Below are positions 34,108 through 42,471 of a DNA stretch of 64,000 bases, piece after piece. Position numbers and translations under genes: made by a program. How positions within the stretch are numbered: the first letter of the stretch is position 1; each line of letters starts with the position of its first letter. The stretch spans positions 62,001-126,000 of the forward strand of contig JADJCX010000002.1 of NCBI GenBank assembly GCA_016703005.1, given 5' to 3'. The notes beneath the pieces are model-generated. The model saw only the letters and a list, made by a program, of their open reading frames with translations, made no database searches and was not told the DNA's origin. This DNA comes from Flavobacteriales bacterium. GTDB taxonomy: Bacteria > Bacteroidota > Bacteroidia > Flavobacteriales_F > PHOS-HE28.

Positions 34108-34629
34108 TCACGGGCAAGAGAAGGCTGCCCGCTTTAGATCGCCATGCCCTTGGTAGACCGTGCCGTTCGAACGCATCACGCGGTAGTAGGCACGTACCAA
34201 CTCCGAAGAATCCGGAGAGAAGGCGATGGAGGTTGGGCTGAGATACACGGAGTTGCCGGTGATGTTGTTCTGCGACCAAAGGATCTCCCGCTGGCGGTTA
34301 ACGATCCGCATGTCGAAGTAGGAAGTGCTATTCTGGTTCGTGTGGATCTGCCAGCCATATACTGACGGATTGGGGAATGCGAAGAAGAGAAAGGTGTCAG
34401 GCGCGGAAACTGCTGCCGGGCCGGTGGGCCTGCCTGCGAAGAGGGAAGACTCCCACTCATCCCACTGGTCCAAGAGCTGCCAGTCGGTGCTATCGGGCAG
34501 GCAGAAGACATCGGCGTTCATATCGCGATAGGTTAGGCCATCGATCTCCAGGTCCACAACCGTGGGCGGGTCCTTGCGGCAGCCCTGAAGCAAGCACAAT
34601 AGCAGGAGCAAGCTTGGGATGGGGCGCAT
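34108..34629 (-). CDS. Lipoprotein, unknown function
   Basis: A 173-residue protein with signal MRPIPSLLLLLCLLQGCRKD (lipobox LLQGC). The mature part contains TDWQLLDQWDEWESSLF, YGWQIHTNQNSTSYFDMRIV and SIAFSPDSSELVRAYYRVM, suggesting a small beta-rich domain. No family was recognised. It stands between two other orphan genes and upstream of sulP on the same strand. Confidence 0.75.
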   Translation of the reverse strand: MRPIPSLLLLLCLLQGCRKDPPTVVDLEIDGLTYRDMNADVFCLPDSTDWQLLDQWDEWESSLFAGRPTGPAAVSAPDTFLFFAFPNPSVYGWQIHTNQNSTSYFDMRIVNRQREILWSQNNITGNSVYLSPTSIAFSPDSSELVRAYYRVMRSNGTVYQGHGDLKRAAFSCP

Positions 34630-34724
34630 TGACCAAAGCTAAGTGGTGCGGCCAGACCGGGAGCGGAGCTAACTAACCCTCACGCACCCCCTCGCATGAA
34701 TGTGAAAGTCTGCGTTCTATCCGT

Positions 34725-36419
34725 TCAGTTCTTCTCCAAGTGGCGCAACGCATCGGCCAGTGAACCCTGCAACAGGTCCGGCCCGCACCACGGCTGCTCG
34801 CGCAGTTCGGCGCTCACGCGCGGATCCACGTCGGTGAGGTATACCACCCGGCCGCGCGCATGCAGCTGCTTCACGATATCCTTCAACCGGTGCATGCCGG
34901 TGGCATCGATCAATGGCACGTTGCGCATGCGAAGGACCACCACGCCATGGCGGTCGTGGATCTCCTGCAGCACATCCTGGAATTTCTGCGCGGCGCCGAA
35001 GAACAAGGGTCCGCTGATCTCGAACAGCATCACGTTCGCAGGAAGCGTGCGGGCGGCATCCGCGAACGAACCCTCATCGCCCCCCTGTGCCAGCACGGGT
35101 TTCAGGTCGGTGATGTCGCTCATGCGTTTCATGAAGAGGAAGGCAGCGAGCACCATGCCCACTTCGATGGCCAGCACCAGGTCGAACACCACGGTGATCA
35201 GGAAGGTGACCACGAGCACCAGCGCATCGTACCGGTTGCTCTTCAGCGCGCTGATGAAACTGCGCCATTCGCTCATGTTGTACGCCACCACAACCAGTAT
35301 GCCTGCCAGGCAAGCGAGCGGGATCCGCCCGGCAAGCGGGGCCGCGAGCAACATGATCGCCAGCAACGTGAGGGCATGCACGATGCCCGCGATGGGTGTG
35401 CGCCCGCCGTTCTTCACGTTGGTGGCCGTGCGCGCGATGGCGCCTGTTGCCGGTATGCCGCCGAACAGCGCGCTGAGCATGTTCGCCGCGCCTTGTGCCA
35501 CCAGTTCCATGTTGCTGCGGTGCCGCCCGCCGATCATGCCATCGGCCACCACCGCCGAGAGCAGCGATTCGATGGAGCCGAGCAGGGCGATGGCCAGCGC
35601 GGGCTGCATCAGGTCGCGCAGCATCGCTAGGTCGGGCAGGGTGAACGACGGTGCGGGCAGCGTGCGCGGTATGGCGCCGAACTGTTGCTCAATGGTGGTT
35701 ACGGGCAGATCGAACACCGCAACGGCCACCGTGGTGATGAGGATGGCCAGCAAAGGGCCCGGCACGCGCCGCGTGACCTTGGCGCCGAACGCGGTGATGA
35801 GGAGTGCGCCCACACCAATGAGGGCGGCCCATGGTTCCATGCTGCCGAAGTGGACCGCGTACGCCTCCCATTTCGCCAGGAAGTCCGTCGGTACCGTTGG
35901 CATGCGAAGCCCGAAAAGATCTTTGATCTGCGAGGACAGGATGATCACCGCGATACCCGACGTGAAGCCGACGATGAGCGTATGCGGGAAGTATTTCAGC
36001 AGCTTGCCGAAACGCAGCAGGCCCATGACCATGATGAGCACACCGGCCATGAAGGTGGCGATGGTGAGGCCTTCCACGCCGTGCTCTTGCACGATGCCAT
36101 AGACGATGACGATGAACGCACCCGTAGGGCCGCCGATCTGCACGCGACTACCACCGAGAACACTGATCACCAACCCGGCGATGATGGCGGTGACCAATCC
36201 CTTCGTGGGGGTAACACCCGAACCGATGCCGAATGCGATGGCCAACGGCAGGGCCACGATACCCACTACGATGCCTGCGAGCACATCCTTGCGCAGTTGT
36301 GCAGGGGTGATCCCTGAACGCAACAGCGTGAAAAGCTTGGGGACGAACTCGCCGCGCTCCGCCGTTTTTGGTCCCGCAATGGGGCGTGCAGGTTGCTCCT
36401 GTTCGCCCCGTTCGTTCAC
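34725..36419 (-). CDS. SulP-family anion permease with STAS domain
   Basis: A 564-residue inner-membrane transporter for sulfate, bicarbonate or another anion. The N-terminal region has the SulP signature around DVLAGIVVGIVALPLAIAFG and GLVISVLGGSRVQIGGPTGA. About 12 hydrophobic segments extend to residue 410. The cytoplasmic STAS domain (about 435-555) has MLFEISGPLFFGAAQKF and RMRNVPLIDATGMHRLKDI. The substrate cannot be assigned from sequence, and no carbonic anhydrase or sulfate-activation gene is adjacent. Confidence 0.94.
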   Translation of the reverse strand: MNERGEQEQPARPIAGPKTAERGEFVPKLFTLLRSGITPAQLRKDVLAGIVVGIVALPLAIAFGIGSGVTPTKGLVTAIIAGLVISVLGGSRVQIGGPTGAFIVIVYGIVQEHGVEGLTIATFMAGVLIMVMGLLRFGKLLKYFPHTLIVGFTSGIAVIILSSQIKDLFGLRMPTVPTDFLAKWEAYAVHFGSMEPWAALIGVGALLITAFGAKVTRRVPGPLLAILITTVAVAVFDLPVTTIEQQFGAIPRTLPAPSFTLPDLAMLRDLMQPALAIALLGSIESLLSAVVADGMIGGRHRSNMELVAQGAANMLSALFGGIPATGAIARTATNVKNGGRTPIAGIVHALTLLAIMLLAAPLAGRIPLACLAGILVVVAYNMSEWRSFISALKSNRYDALVLVVTFLITVVFDLVLAIEVGMVLAAFLFMKRMSDITDLKPVLAQGGDEGSFADAARTLPANVMLFEISGPLFFGAAQKFQDVLQEIHDRHGVVVLRMRNVPLIDATGMHRLKDIVKQLHARGRVVYLTDVDPRVSAELREQPWCGPDLLQGSLADALRHLEKN

Positions 36420-36589
36420 TGTTCTGGGGTATTCCGCCGGACCCAGTTGTCCAAGGCGATGTGCGCGATCACGATGGCGGAACTACCCGGCGCGATGCAA
36501 ACCCATTGATGCCATTTCAGTTCTTTCCACATGCCGTATGGACAAAGGAACGATTTTGATCTGCCTATGACATGTCCGAGCGCGTTCGC

Positions 36590-36628
36590 ACGCGCTCGCC
36601 CGGGATGTGCGTCTACGACGCCACGGTT
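36590..36628. repeat. 39-bp direct repeat, left copy
   Basis: ACGCGCTCGCCCGGGATGTG then CGTCTACGACGCCACGGTT. It matches 38219-38257 in the same orientation at all but about five positions. The two copies bound the degraded stretch of about 1.6 kb between them. Confidence 0.7.
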
Positions 36629-36758
36629 ATCAAGCACGCGAGGGGGGTGCGGTGGCGGACCGGTAGCGGCAGCGATTCTGCCGTTCAGGTCGTCTGCCTT
36701 TGCAACCAACCCGCGCGCCCATGCAAAACCGTCCAGACCCTGCTGAGCCTCCGACACA

Positions 36759-38050
36759 GTGATGTTGGTTTTCTGCGCCTCCACCATTTCTGCGGGCGCA
36801 AACGGTGTGTACCATCGACAGCATCAGTGTGAGCCCGCCTCCGCACCTCACACACGATCGCGAGCGTCGCGGACCGGATGGGAATCACGGTGGTTCACGG
36901 GCAACCTGAACATGAGCAACGCGGTGATCGCGAGCACCAGCCACTTCGCAGTTGGACGGCCAATCAATGTGTATCTGGAGATAGACGTGGACACATCCGG
37001 CAGCTGGTGTGCCGATGTCGGTGCCGGATGCGCAACCGGGAGTCTGTTAAGCTGGGCCACTGTCACCCTGCCCGGGGGCAATTACATCCTTATCAACATC
37101 AGCGGCAGCCTGATGTTCGATAGTCGCTCCACTTGGCACCAGCATCTGTTCAGCTTGAGCGGGGCGCCAGGCGGCTTTGGAACTGGGGCGATAGCCTCGC
37201 GGTGGACCTCCTTCTTGCAGTACGCGGCGTTCAGCGATGAGCTGATCTCATGTTGGGGATGGTCTCCGGGACCTTCAGAACAATAGCATGGGGCAACTGA
37301 ACTGATCCAGTACCCGATGTGTATATCTGACTTGGACCGGGGGGCTTTAAGAGCGGCGACACGCTGAGCGTCGGGCAAACTGTGTTCGCCTTTCCGATCG
37401 TTCCGGGCACCATCGGTTTCTATCTGGAGGTGTACCCGGGGGCTACCATGCCTGTGGGCATTTTCAATGGCACGCTCGCGATCTCATCGGGCTTATGTGC
37501 CGTGCAGCAGATGCCGAGGCTCCCCCCCTGGAGCGGCAGCCACCATGCCCGCAGCAACCGTGGCGCACCCATATGACTCTCATGGTCGAACCCACCAACA
37601 CGGCCACCTACCCCTTCGCCGTTCCTTGGCAATTGATCGGGACGGCGACCTGGTCAATCTGGCTCCGGGCACCATGCAGTTTGCGGGCTTTGCATACATC
37701 ACCACAGACACATTCTGTGTGGCGCCCGGCATCGTGGATACAGCTTCATCACGGATCCCACGATGACACCGGACAGCACCGTCATTGCTTATGCAGTTGC
37801 GGAGAATTTTGGCGGCATCGCGACCGTTTGGAACGTGAACGACGGCAGCGACCCCACACTGATGGGAACCAACATTCACCCTCTACAGGGGCGTGCATCG
37901 TGGACACCCGGCCAATGCCATCGGGAACCGACGATCGCGAGCGTCCGTGGATCCCCGTCGACGATGATATGCTTTATGCAACAGGGGCCTGCCAACTGGT
38001 TGAAGCCTTGGGGTCTTGCGGATTGCTCACCACCAGACGGTCCATGGTGA
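36759..38050 (+). pseudogene. Decayed exported/surface protein region
   Basis: Fragments in all three plus-strand frames read like an extracellular beta-rich protein. Examples are HFAVGRPINVYLEIDVDTSG and SWATVTLPGGNYILINISG (36910-37120), IVPGTIGFYLEVYPGAT (37395-37450), LAPGTMQFAGFAYITTDTF (37660-37720) and DSTVIAYAVAENFGGIATVW (37766-37840). The frame changes at least four times in 1.3 kb and no start is visible. This is more damage than elsewhere in the window. The stretch 36420-38241 holds no intact gene. It probably derives from a secreted, perhaps T9SS-type, protein; no sorting domain was found. Confidence 0.5.
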
Positions 38051-38218
38051 GGCAGGTGCTCACGGTCAGCGTACATAGCTCGCGTCGGGCAAGTGCTCGA
38101 TATGATCCGGCGCCCGGCGTGCTACCTGCTTTTTCACTTGCTGCCAACTGGCCAGGCTGTGCGGGTGTTCCGTGCACTGATCCCAAGCCCGTGCGCGTCC
38201 CGCTGTAGAGCGGGAGTA

Positions 38219-38257
38219 ACGCACTCGCCCGGCATGTGCGATTACGACGCCACGGCT
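38219..38257. repeat. 39-bp direct repeat, right copy
   Basis: ACGCACTCGCCCGGCATGTG then CGATTACGACGCCACGGCT. It overlaps the last five codons and the stop of folA (minus strand). An inverted CCCGC...GCGGG hairpin (38199-38214) lies just outside it. Confidence 0.7.
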
Positions 38258-38760
38258 CGCCGCTCCAACCTCATGAACGTAAAGGCATACGCATGCCGTT
38301 CGTCGGCAGGGTGCTCTTCGCGCCACACTTCCGTCCAAACTTTCGCATCGATCTCGGGGAAGTGCGTATCGCCTTCGATGTGCGCATGCACACGGGTGAT
38401 GTAGAGGCGATCGACAAGTTGTAACCGCAGGGCTTCCTTGTAGATCTCGCCACCACCGATGATGAAGGTTTCCGTTTCGCCCTCGTGCCTGGCCAGGGCC
38501 AGCGCTTCGGCAATGCTGGTCACCACCACGGCGCCGGGTGCGTGATAGCGGGCGTCGCGCGTTACAACGATGTTCGGTCGGCCCTTCAGCGGACGGTATT
38601 TCAGTGGAATGGTTTCCCAGTTCTTGCGGCCCGTGATCACATGGTGGCCCATGGTGGTGCGCTGGAAGAACTTCATGTCGTCGGGCAGGCTCCACGGCAG
38701 ATCGCCCTTGCGGCCGATGATGCCGTTCTCACTTACCGCCGCGATCGCCGAGACGATCAT
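38242..38760 (-). CDS. folA: Dihydrofolate reductase
   Basis: Reduces dihydrofolate to tetrahydrofolate with NADPH, regenerating the cofactor consumed by ThyA. 172 residues. NGIIGRKGDLPWSLPDDMKF holds the catalytic acid (Asp in the LPDDM helix). MGHHVITGRKNWETIP and FIIGGGEIYKEAL are NADPH-binding segments. The start overlaps the thyA stop by 4 bases (ATGA), the usual thyA-folA operon. The last codons coincide with one copy of the 39-bp repeat, so the C-terminal RRAVAS may be repeat-derived. Confidence 0.95.
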   Translation of the reverse strand: MIVSAIAAVSENGIIGRKGDLPWSLPDDMKFFQRTTMGHHVITGRKNWETIPLKYRPLKGRPNIVVTRDARYHAPGAVVVTSIAEALALARHEGETETFIIGGGEIYKEALRLQLVDRLYITRVHAHIEGDTHFPEIDAKVWTEVWREEHPADERHAYAFTFMRLERRAVAS

Positions 38761-39551
38761 ACGCTCACAGCGGCTTTGATGTGCGGATGCGGATCGTAGT
38801 TCTTCAGCGCGAAGTGCTCGCCGCGGAACGCGAAGAGGTCCGTCACCGATGGGTCGATCTCCATCGTGGGCAGCGGACGGCAGTCGCGCGTGAGCTGCAG
38901 GCGCGCCTGTTCCAAGTGATCGTTGTACAGGTGTACATCGCCGAAGGTGTGCACGAATTCACCGGGCTTCAGTCCGCACACTTGCGCCATCATCATCGTC
39001 AGCAACGCATAACTCGCAATATTGAACGGCACACCGAGGAAGGTGTCGGCGCTGCGCTGGTAGAGTTGGCAACTGAGCTTGCCATCCGCAACAAAGAACT
39101 GGAAGAGACAGTGGCATGGTGGCAGCGCCATGTTCGGCACGTCGGCGGGGTTCCACGCGCTCACGATCAAACGCCGGCTGTCCGGGTTCTTCTTGATCAT
39201 GTTCACCACATCGGTGATCTGATCGATCGTGCTTCCATCCGGCGTCGCCCAACTGCGCCATTGCTTGCCGTACACCGGCCCGAGGTTGCCGTCGGCATCG
39301 GCCCACTCGTCCCAAATGCGCACACCGTTCTCCTTCAGGTAGGCGATGTTGGTATCGCCTTGCAGGAACCACAGCAGCTCGTGTATGATGCTCTTGGTGT
39401 GCAGCTTCTTGGTGGTGAGCAACGGGAAACCTTCAGCAAGGTCGAAGCGCATCTGGTAGCCGAAGCAACTGATGGTGCCCGTGCCGGTGCGGTCGCTTTT
39501 GCGCACGCCATTGTCCAGGATGTGGCGGAGGAGATCGTGGTATTGTTTCAT
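38757..39551 (-). CDS. thyA: Thymidylate synthase
   Basis: Methylates dUMP to dTMP using methylenetetrahydrofolate. 264 residues, the same length as the E. coli enzyme. The start is MKQYHDLLRHILDNG. The active-site cysteine lies in ALPPCHCLFQF. Other family blocks are RIWDEWADADGNLGPVYGKQ, QRSADTFLGVPFNIASYALL and the C-terminal HPHIKAAVSV. A longer upstream frame contains a dispersed repeat and is excluded. It is coupled to folA. Confidence 0.97.
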   Translation of the reverse strand: MKQYHDLLRHILDNGVRKSDRTGTGTISCFGYQMRFDLAEGFPLLTTKKLHTKSIIHELLWFLQGDTNIAYLKENGVRIWDEWADADGNLGPVYGKQWRSWATPDGSTIDQITDVVNMIKKNPDSRRLIVSAWNPADVPNMALPPCHCLFQFFVADGKLSCQLYQRSADTFLGVPFNIASYALLTMMMAQVCGLKPGEFVHTFGDVHLYNDHLEQARLQLTRDCRPLPTMEIDPSVTDLFAFRGEHFALKNYDPHPHIKAAVSV

Positions 39552-39610
39552 TGAGTACGTAGTCCTTTTGGTTCTGCGAGAGTCTCCCGCGCGGTTCCCG
39601 TTGCTGAAAG

Positions 39611-39639
39611 ATCCCTCCTCGAAGACTCGTCGGGATGAC
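39611..39639. repeat. Half of a GTCATCC-type repeat
   Basis: ATCCCTCCTCGAAGACTCGTCGGGATGAC-like sequence corresponds to the right arm of the elements at 29720 and 54810. No matching left arm is visible nearby. Confidence 0.6.
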
Positions 39640-39681
39640 AGACCCGTGGCAAACAGATGTATTGGCATTTCCGCCGCGAAA

Positions 39682-41071
39682 CTACCCCAACCCCGGCACG
39701 CTCTGGTCGTCGGTCTCGTCGGGTGTGTGGCGCCATCCCTTCCATTCGGGCAGGGTATCGAGCAGGCGCTTCTTCATGCGCTCGTAGTAGCTGCGCTTGT
39801 CGATGGTCTGGCTGATGAGGTAGGCCACCATGGCGGCGTACATCAGTTGCAGGATGATGCTGTGGCGATCGGTCATTTCCAGCACCAGTATGGCGCAGGT
39901 GAAGGGCGATCGCGAGGTGCCCGTGAGGAAGGCCGTCATGCCGCACAGCACCAGCACATTGAATTCGCCGCGACTGGGCTCGAACCACTGCGCGATCCAC
40001 CCGCCGATGGCCGCACCGCTGGCCAGGCTGGGTCCGAAGATGCCGCCAGCACCGCCCGCCGAACCGGTGAGCAATGGCCCCAACAACCGGCCCAACTCAT
40101 CCTTCCAGCTCGGGTCGGGCTGCTCCTCTGCTGAACAAGTAGCCTTCCATGAAGTGCCCGCCGCTCCCGCGCTCGCCCAGGAAGTACACGCAGGTCGCGA
40201 ACGCCAACGCGCACCCCAAAGCCATGGCCAATTGCGCTGCCCGCTTGCGCAAGCTTCTCCGGAATTTATCCGTGGCCAACAGCAACTTGCACAGGAGCGC
40301 GCCCAGCAAGCCGCACGGTAACGAGATCAACAGCACCTTGTACATGAACGAGGCGCCCACCGGCTCCAGCTGGGGGAGAGCCGCCGCAGAAGTAGGAGCC
40401 CAGCAGCCACTGGGCCGTCATGCCGGCTATGATGACGCTGCCGAACACCGCCGTGCGGAACTGCGCCATATGGGTTTTGGTGAGTTCCTCGATCGCGAAC
40501 ACGATACCGCCCAGGGCGTGTTGAAGGCCGCGCTGAGGCCCGCCGCGCCACCGGTAATGATCGTCATGCGCCGCTGGATCTTGGGCCAGAAGGCGGGCAG
40601 GTATTGGTGGACGGCCCGGTACACGCTGCCGGCGATCTGCAACGTAGGGCCTTCGCGGCCCACCGCGCCCCCACCCAGCACCATTGCCAAGCTCCCGGCG
40701 ATCTTCACCAGGATGATGCGCGGATTGAGGAACCGCCAACTGCGGTCGCGCGGGGTTTCGTCGGCCACTTCCACTGCTGCCGTCAGTTGCGGCACACCGC
40801 TACCACCCGCGTACGGCGCGAACGTGCGCACCAACCACCACGACAGCAGGAAGCAGATGGGTGCGGTAACGAAGATCCAATCGGGATGCAGGTTCAGCAC
40901 ATAGAGCTGTGCTTGTTCCGCGTACTTGAACAACAGCGTATAGCCCACGGCGATGAACACCGTGATCACCGCCGCCACTTGATAGGGCAGCGCCAACATG
41001 GTGAGCTGCTTGAAGCGTTTCGGCAGCAGCTTGCTGAGCCAAAGCAGCAACCGCGTAAGGGCGCGGCCCAC
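39682..41071 (-). pseudogene. ClC-family chloride channel/antiporter, three frameshifts
   Basis: From a GTG at 41071 (VGRALTRLLLWLSK) the first frame carries the ClC core APYAGGSGVPQLTAAVE, the GGGAVGREGPTLQIAGS selectivity region and GGAAGLSAAFNTP. It shifts at about 40515 to LGGIVFAIEELTKTHMAQF. It shifts again at the C-run near 40372-40376 to QLEPVGASFMYKVLLIS, and at about 40125-40133 to EQPDPSWKDELGRLLGPLL. The last frame holds GGIFGPSLASGAAIGGW. Restored length is about 463 residues, normal for the family. The indels suggest assembly errors rather than stepwise decay. Confidence 0.85.
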
Positions 41072-42326
41072 TTTGCGCCCGATCGTGGCGCTCATGTAGC
41101 TCGCCAACGTTCCGCAGAAAAGCGCCTTCAACCCGAGCTTGGCAAGATCCCCTCTACGCTCAGGGGCCAGCTCGCCGATGCCGCCGATCTGCATGCCCAC
41201 ACTGCTGAAGTTCGCGAAGCCGCAGATGGCGATGCTCACGATCAGCAGCCCTTTCTCGGTCACTACTTTCTGTGTGCCATCGCTCAAGTGCTGGAACGCG
41301 AGGAACTCGTTCACCGTGAGCTTCTCGCCGAGCAAGGTGGCCACGCTGGCCGTGTCCTGCGCGGGCACGCCCATGGCCCACGCCACCGGTGTGAAGAGTT
41401 TGCCGAAACACCAATCGAGCGTCAGCGCGAAGTCCAGGCCGCATGCATGGCCGATGGTGGACATCAGGAAGTTGATGAGGGCAATGAGCGAGATGAAGCC
41501 GATCAACATCGCGATCACGTTCATGGCGATCTTGAAACCGTCGCCCGCGCCATGACCGATGGCATCAATGACGTTCACGTAGTTGCTCTTCACCTCCAGC
41601 TTCACACTGCCCATGGTCTGGCTTTCCTCCGTCTCGGGCCAAACGATCTTGCTGATCACGAGTGCGCCGGGCGCGGCCATCAAACTGGCGGCGATGAGGT
41701 TGGCCGCGAGGTCCATGCCGGCACGTTCGCCCATCCCCACATACACGATGAGGATGCCACCGGCGATGCACGCCAACGATCCGGTCATGCTCGCCAACAG
41801 TTCGCTCTTTGTCATGCCCTTCAGGTAAGGGCGGATCATTACTTGCGCCTCGACTTGTCCAACGAACGCGCTGGCCACGTTGCTCCAGTGCTTCGGCCCC
41901 GCTCACGCGCATAACAGTGTTCATGGCCTTGGCCACGATGCCCACAATGAACTGCATCACCTTGAAGTGGTACAGGATCGCCACCAGCACACAGACCAGG
42001 ATGATCGTTGCCGTGATGTTGAAGGCGAAGATGAAACCGCCCTCAGCGAACTTGCCGATGGTGCCGTCGAAGTGATCCACACCGATGCCGCCCCACACGA
42101 AGGAGGCACCCTCACGTGCCGCATGCTCCACATCGCCCATGCGCCGTCCGAGCCATTGGAAGCCCCGCTTCACGATATCCACTTTGAAGATGAGCACCGC
42201 GATCAGCACCTGCAGTCCAATGCCGCTCAACACCAACCGGTAGTTGATGCGCTTGCGGTTGTTGCTCGCCAGAAAGGCGAGGCCAAGGATCAGCGCAATG
42301 CCGATGAGTCCGGTGAAGCGTTCCAT
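41072..42326 (-). pseudogene. Concentrative nucleoside transporter (CNT), one frameshift and no stop codon
   Basis: A sodium- or proton-coupled nucleoside importer. The first frame (42326 to about 41885) has the Nucleos_tra2-type helices and ends RVSGAEAL. One extra G at about 41884-41886 shifts it. The next frame continues NVASAFVGQVEAQVMIRPYL, LLIVSIAICGFANFSSVGMQ and the C-terminal GLKALFCGTLASYMSATIG. At 41072-41074 an AAA codon stands where a stop would be expected, and the frame runs straight into the ClC gene. Restored size is about 417 residues. Confidence 0.85.
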
Positions 42327-42333
42327 GTTCCGG

Positions 42334-42471
42334 TCAATCCTCGTCGTCGTCGGTGTAGCTGTCCGGTTCCGGCTTCGGCTTGGCCGTGAGCACGCGATAG
42401 AAGAAGTAACCGGTGAGCAACGTTACCGTGCCCATGGCGAACACCATCAGAGTGAGTGCGGAACTGTTCAT
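42334..42471 (-). CDS. MetS-like small subunit of the NSS transporter
   Basis: A 45-residue single-span membrane peptide, MNSSALTLMVFAMGTVTLLT then a GYFFYRVL end to the helix and an acidic tail ending DSYTDDDED. Size, topology and position match the small MetS-type subunits that accompany bacterial methionine/alanine NSS importers. The start overlaps the stop of the large transporter gene (ATGA), so the two are translationally coupled. Easily missed because of its length. Confidence 0.78.
   Translation of the reverse strand: MNSSALTLMVFAMGTVTLLTGYFFYRVLTAKPKPEPDSYTDDDED

Noticed and set aside
39682..42326. Genuine CNT-ClC fusion transporter
   Set aside because: The junction lacks a linker, a GTG suitable for ClC follows immediately, and both genes carry additional frameshifts, so a miscalled stop is the simpler explanation.
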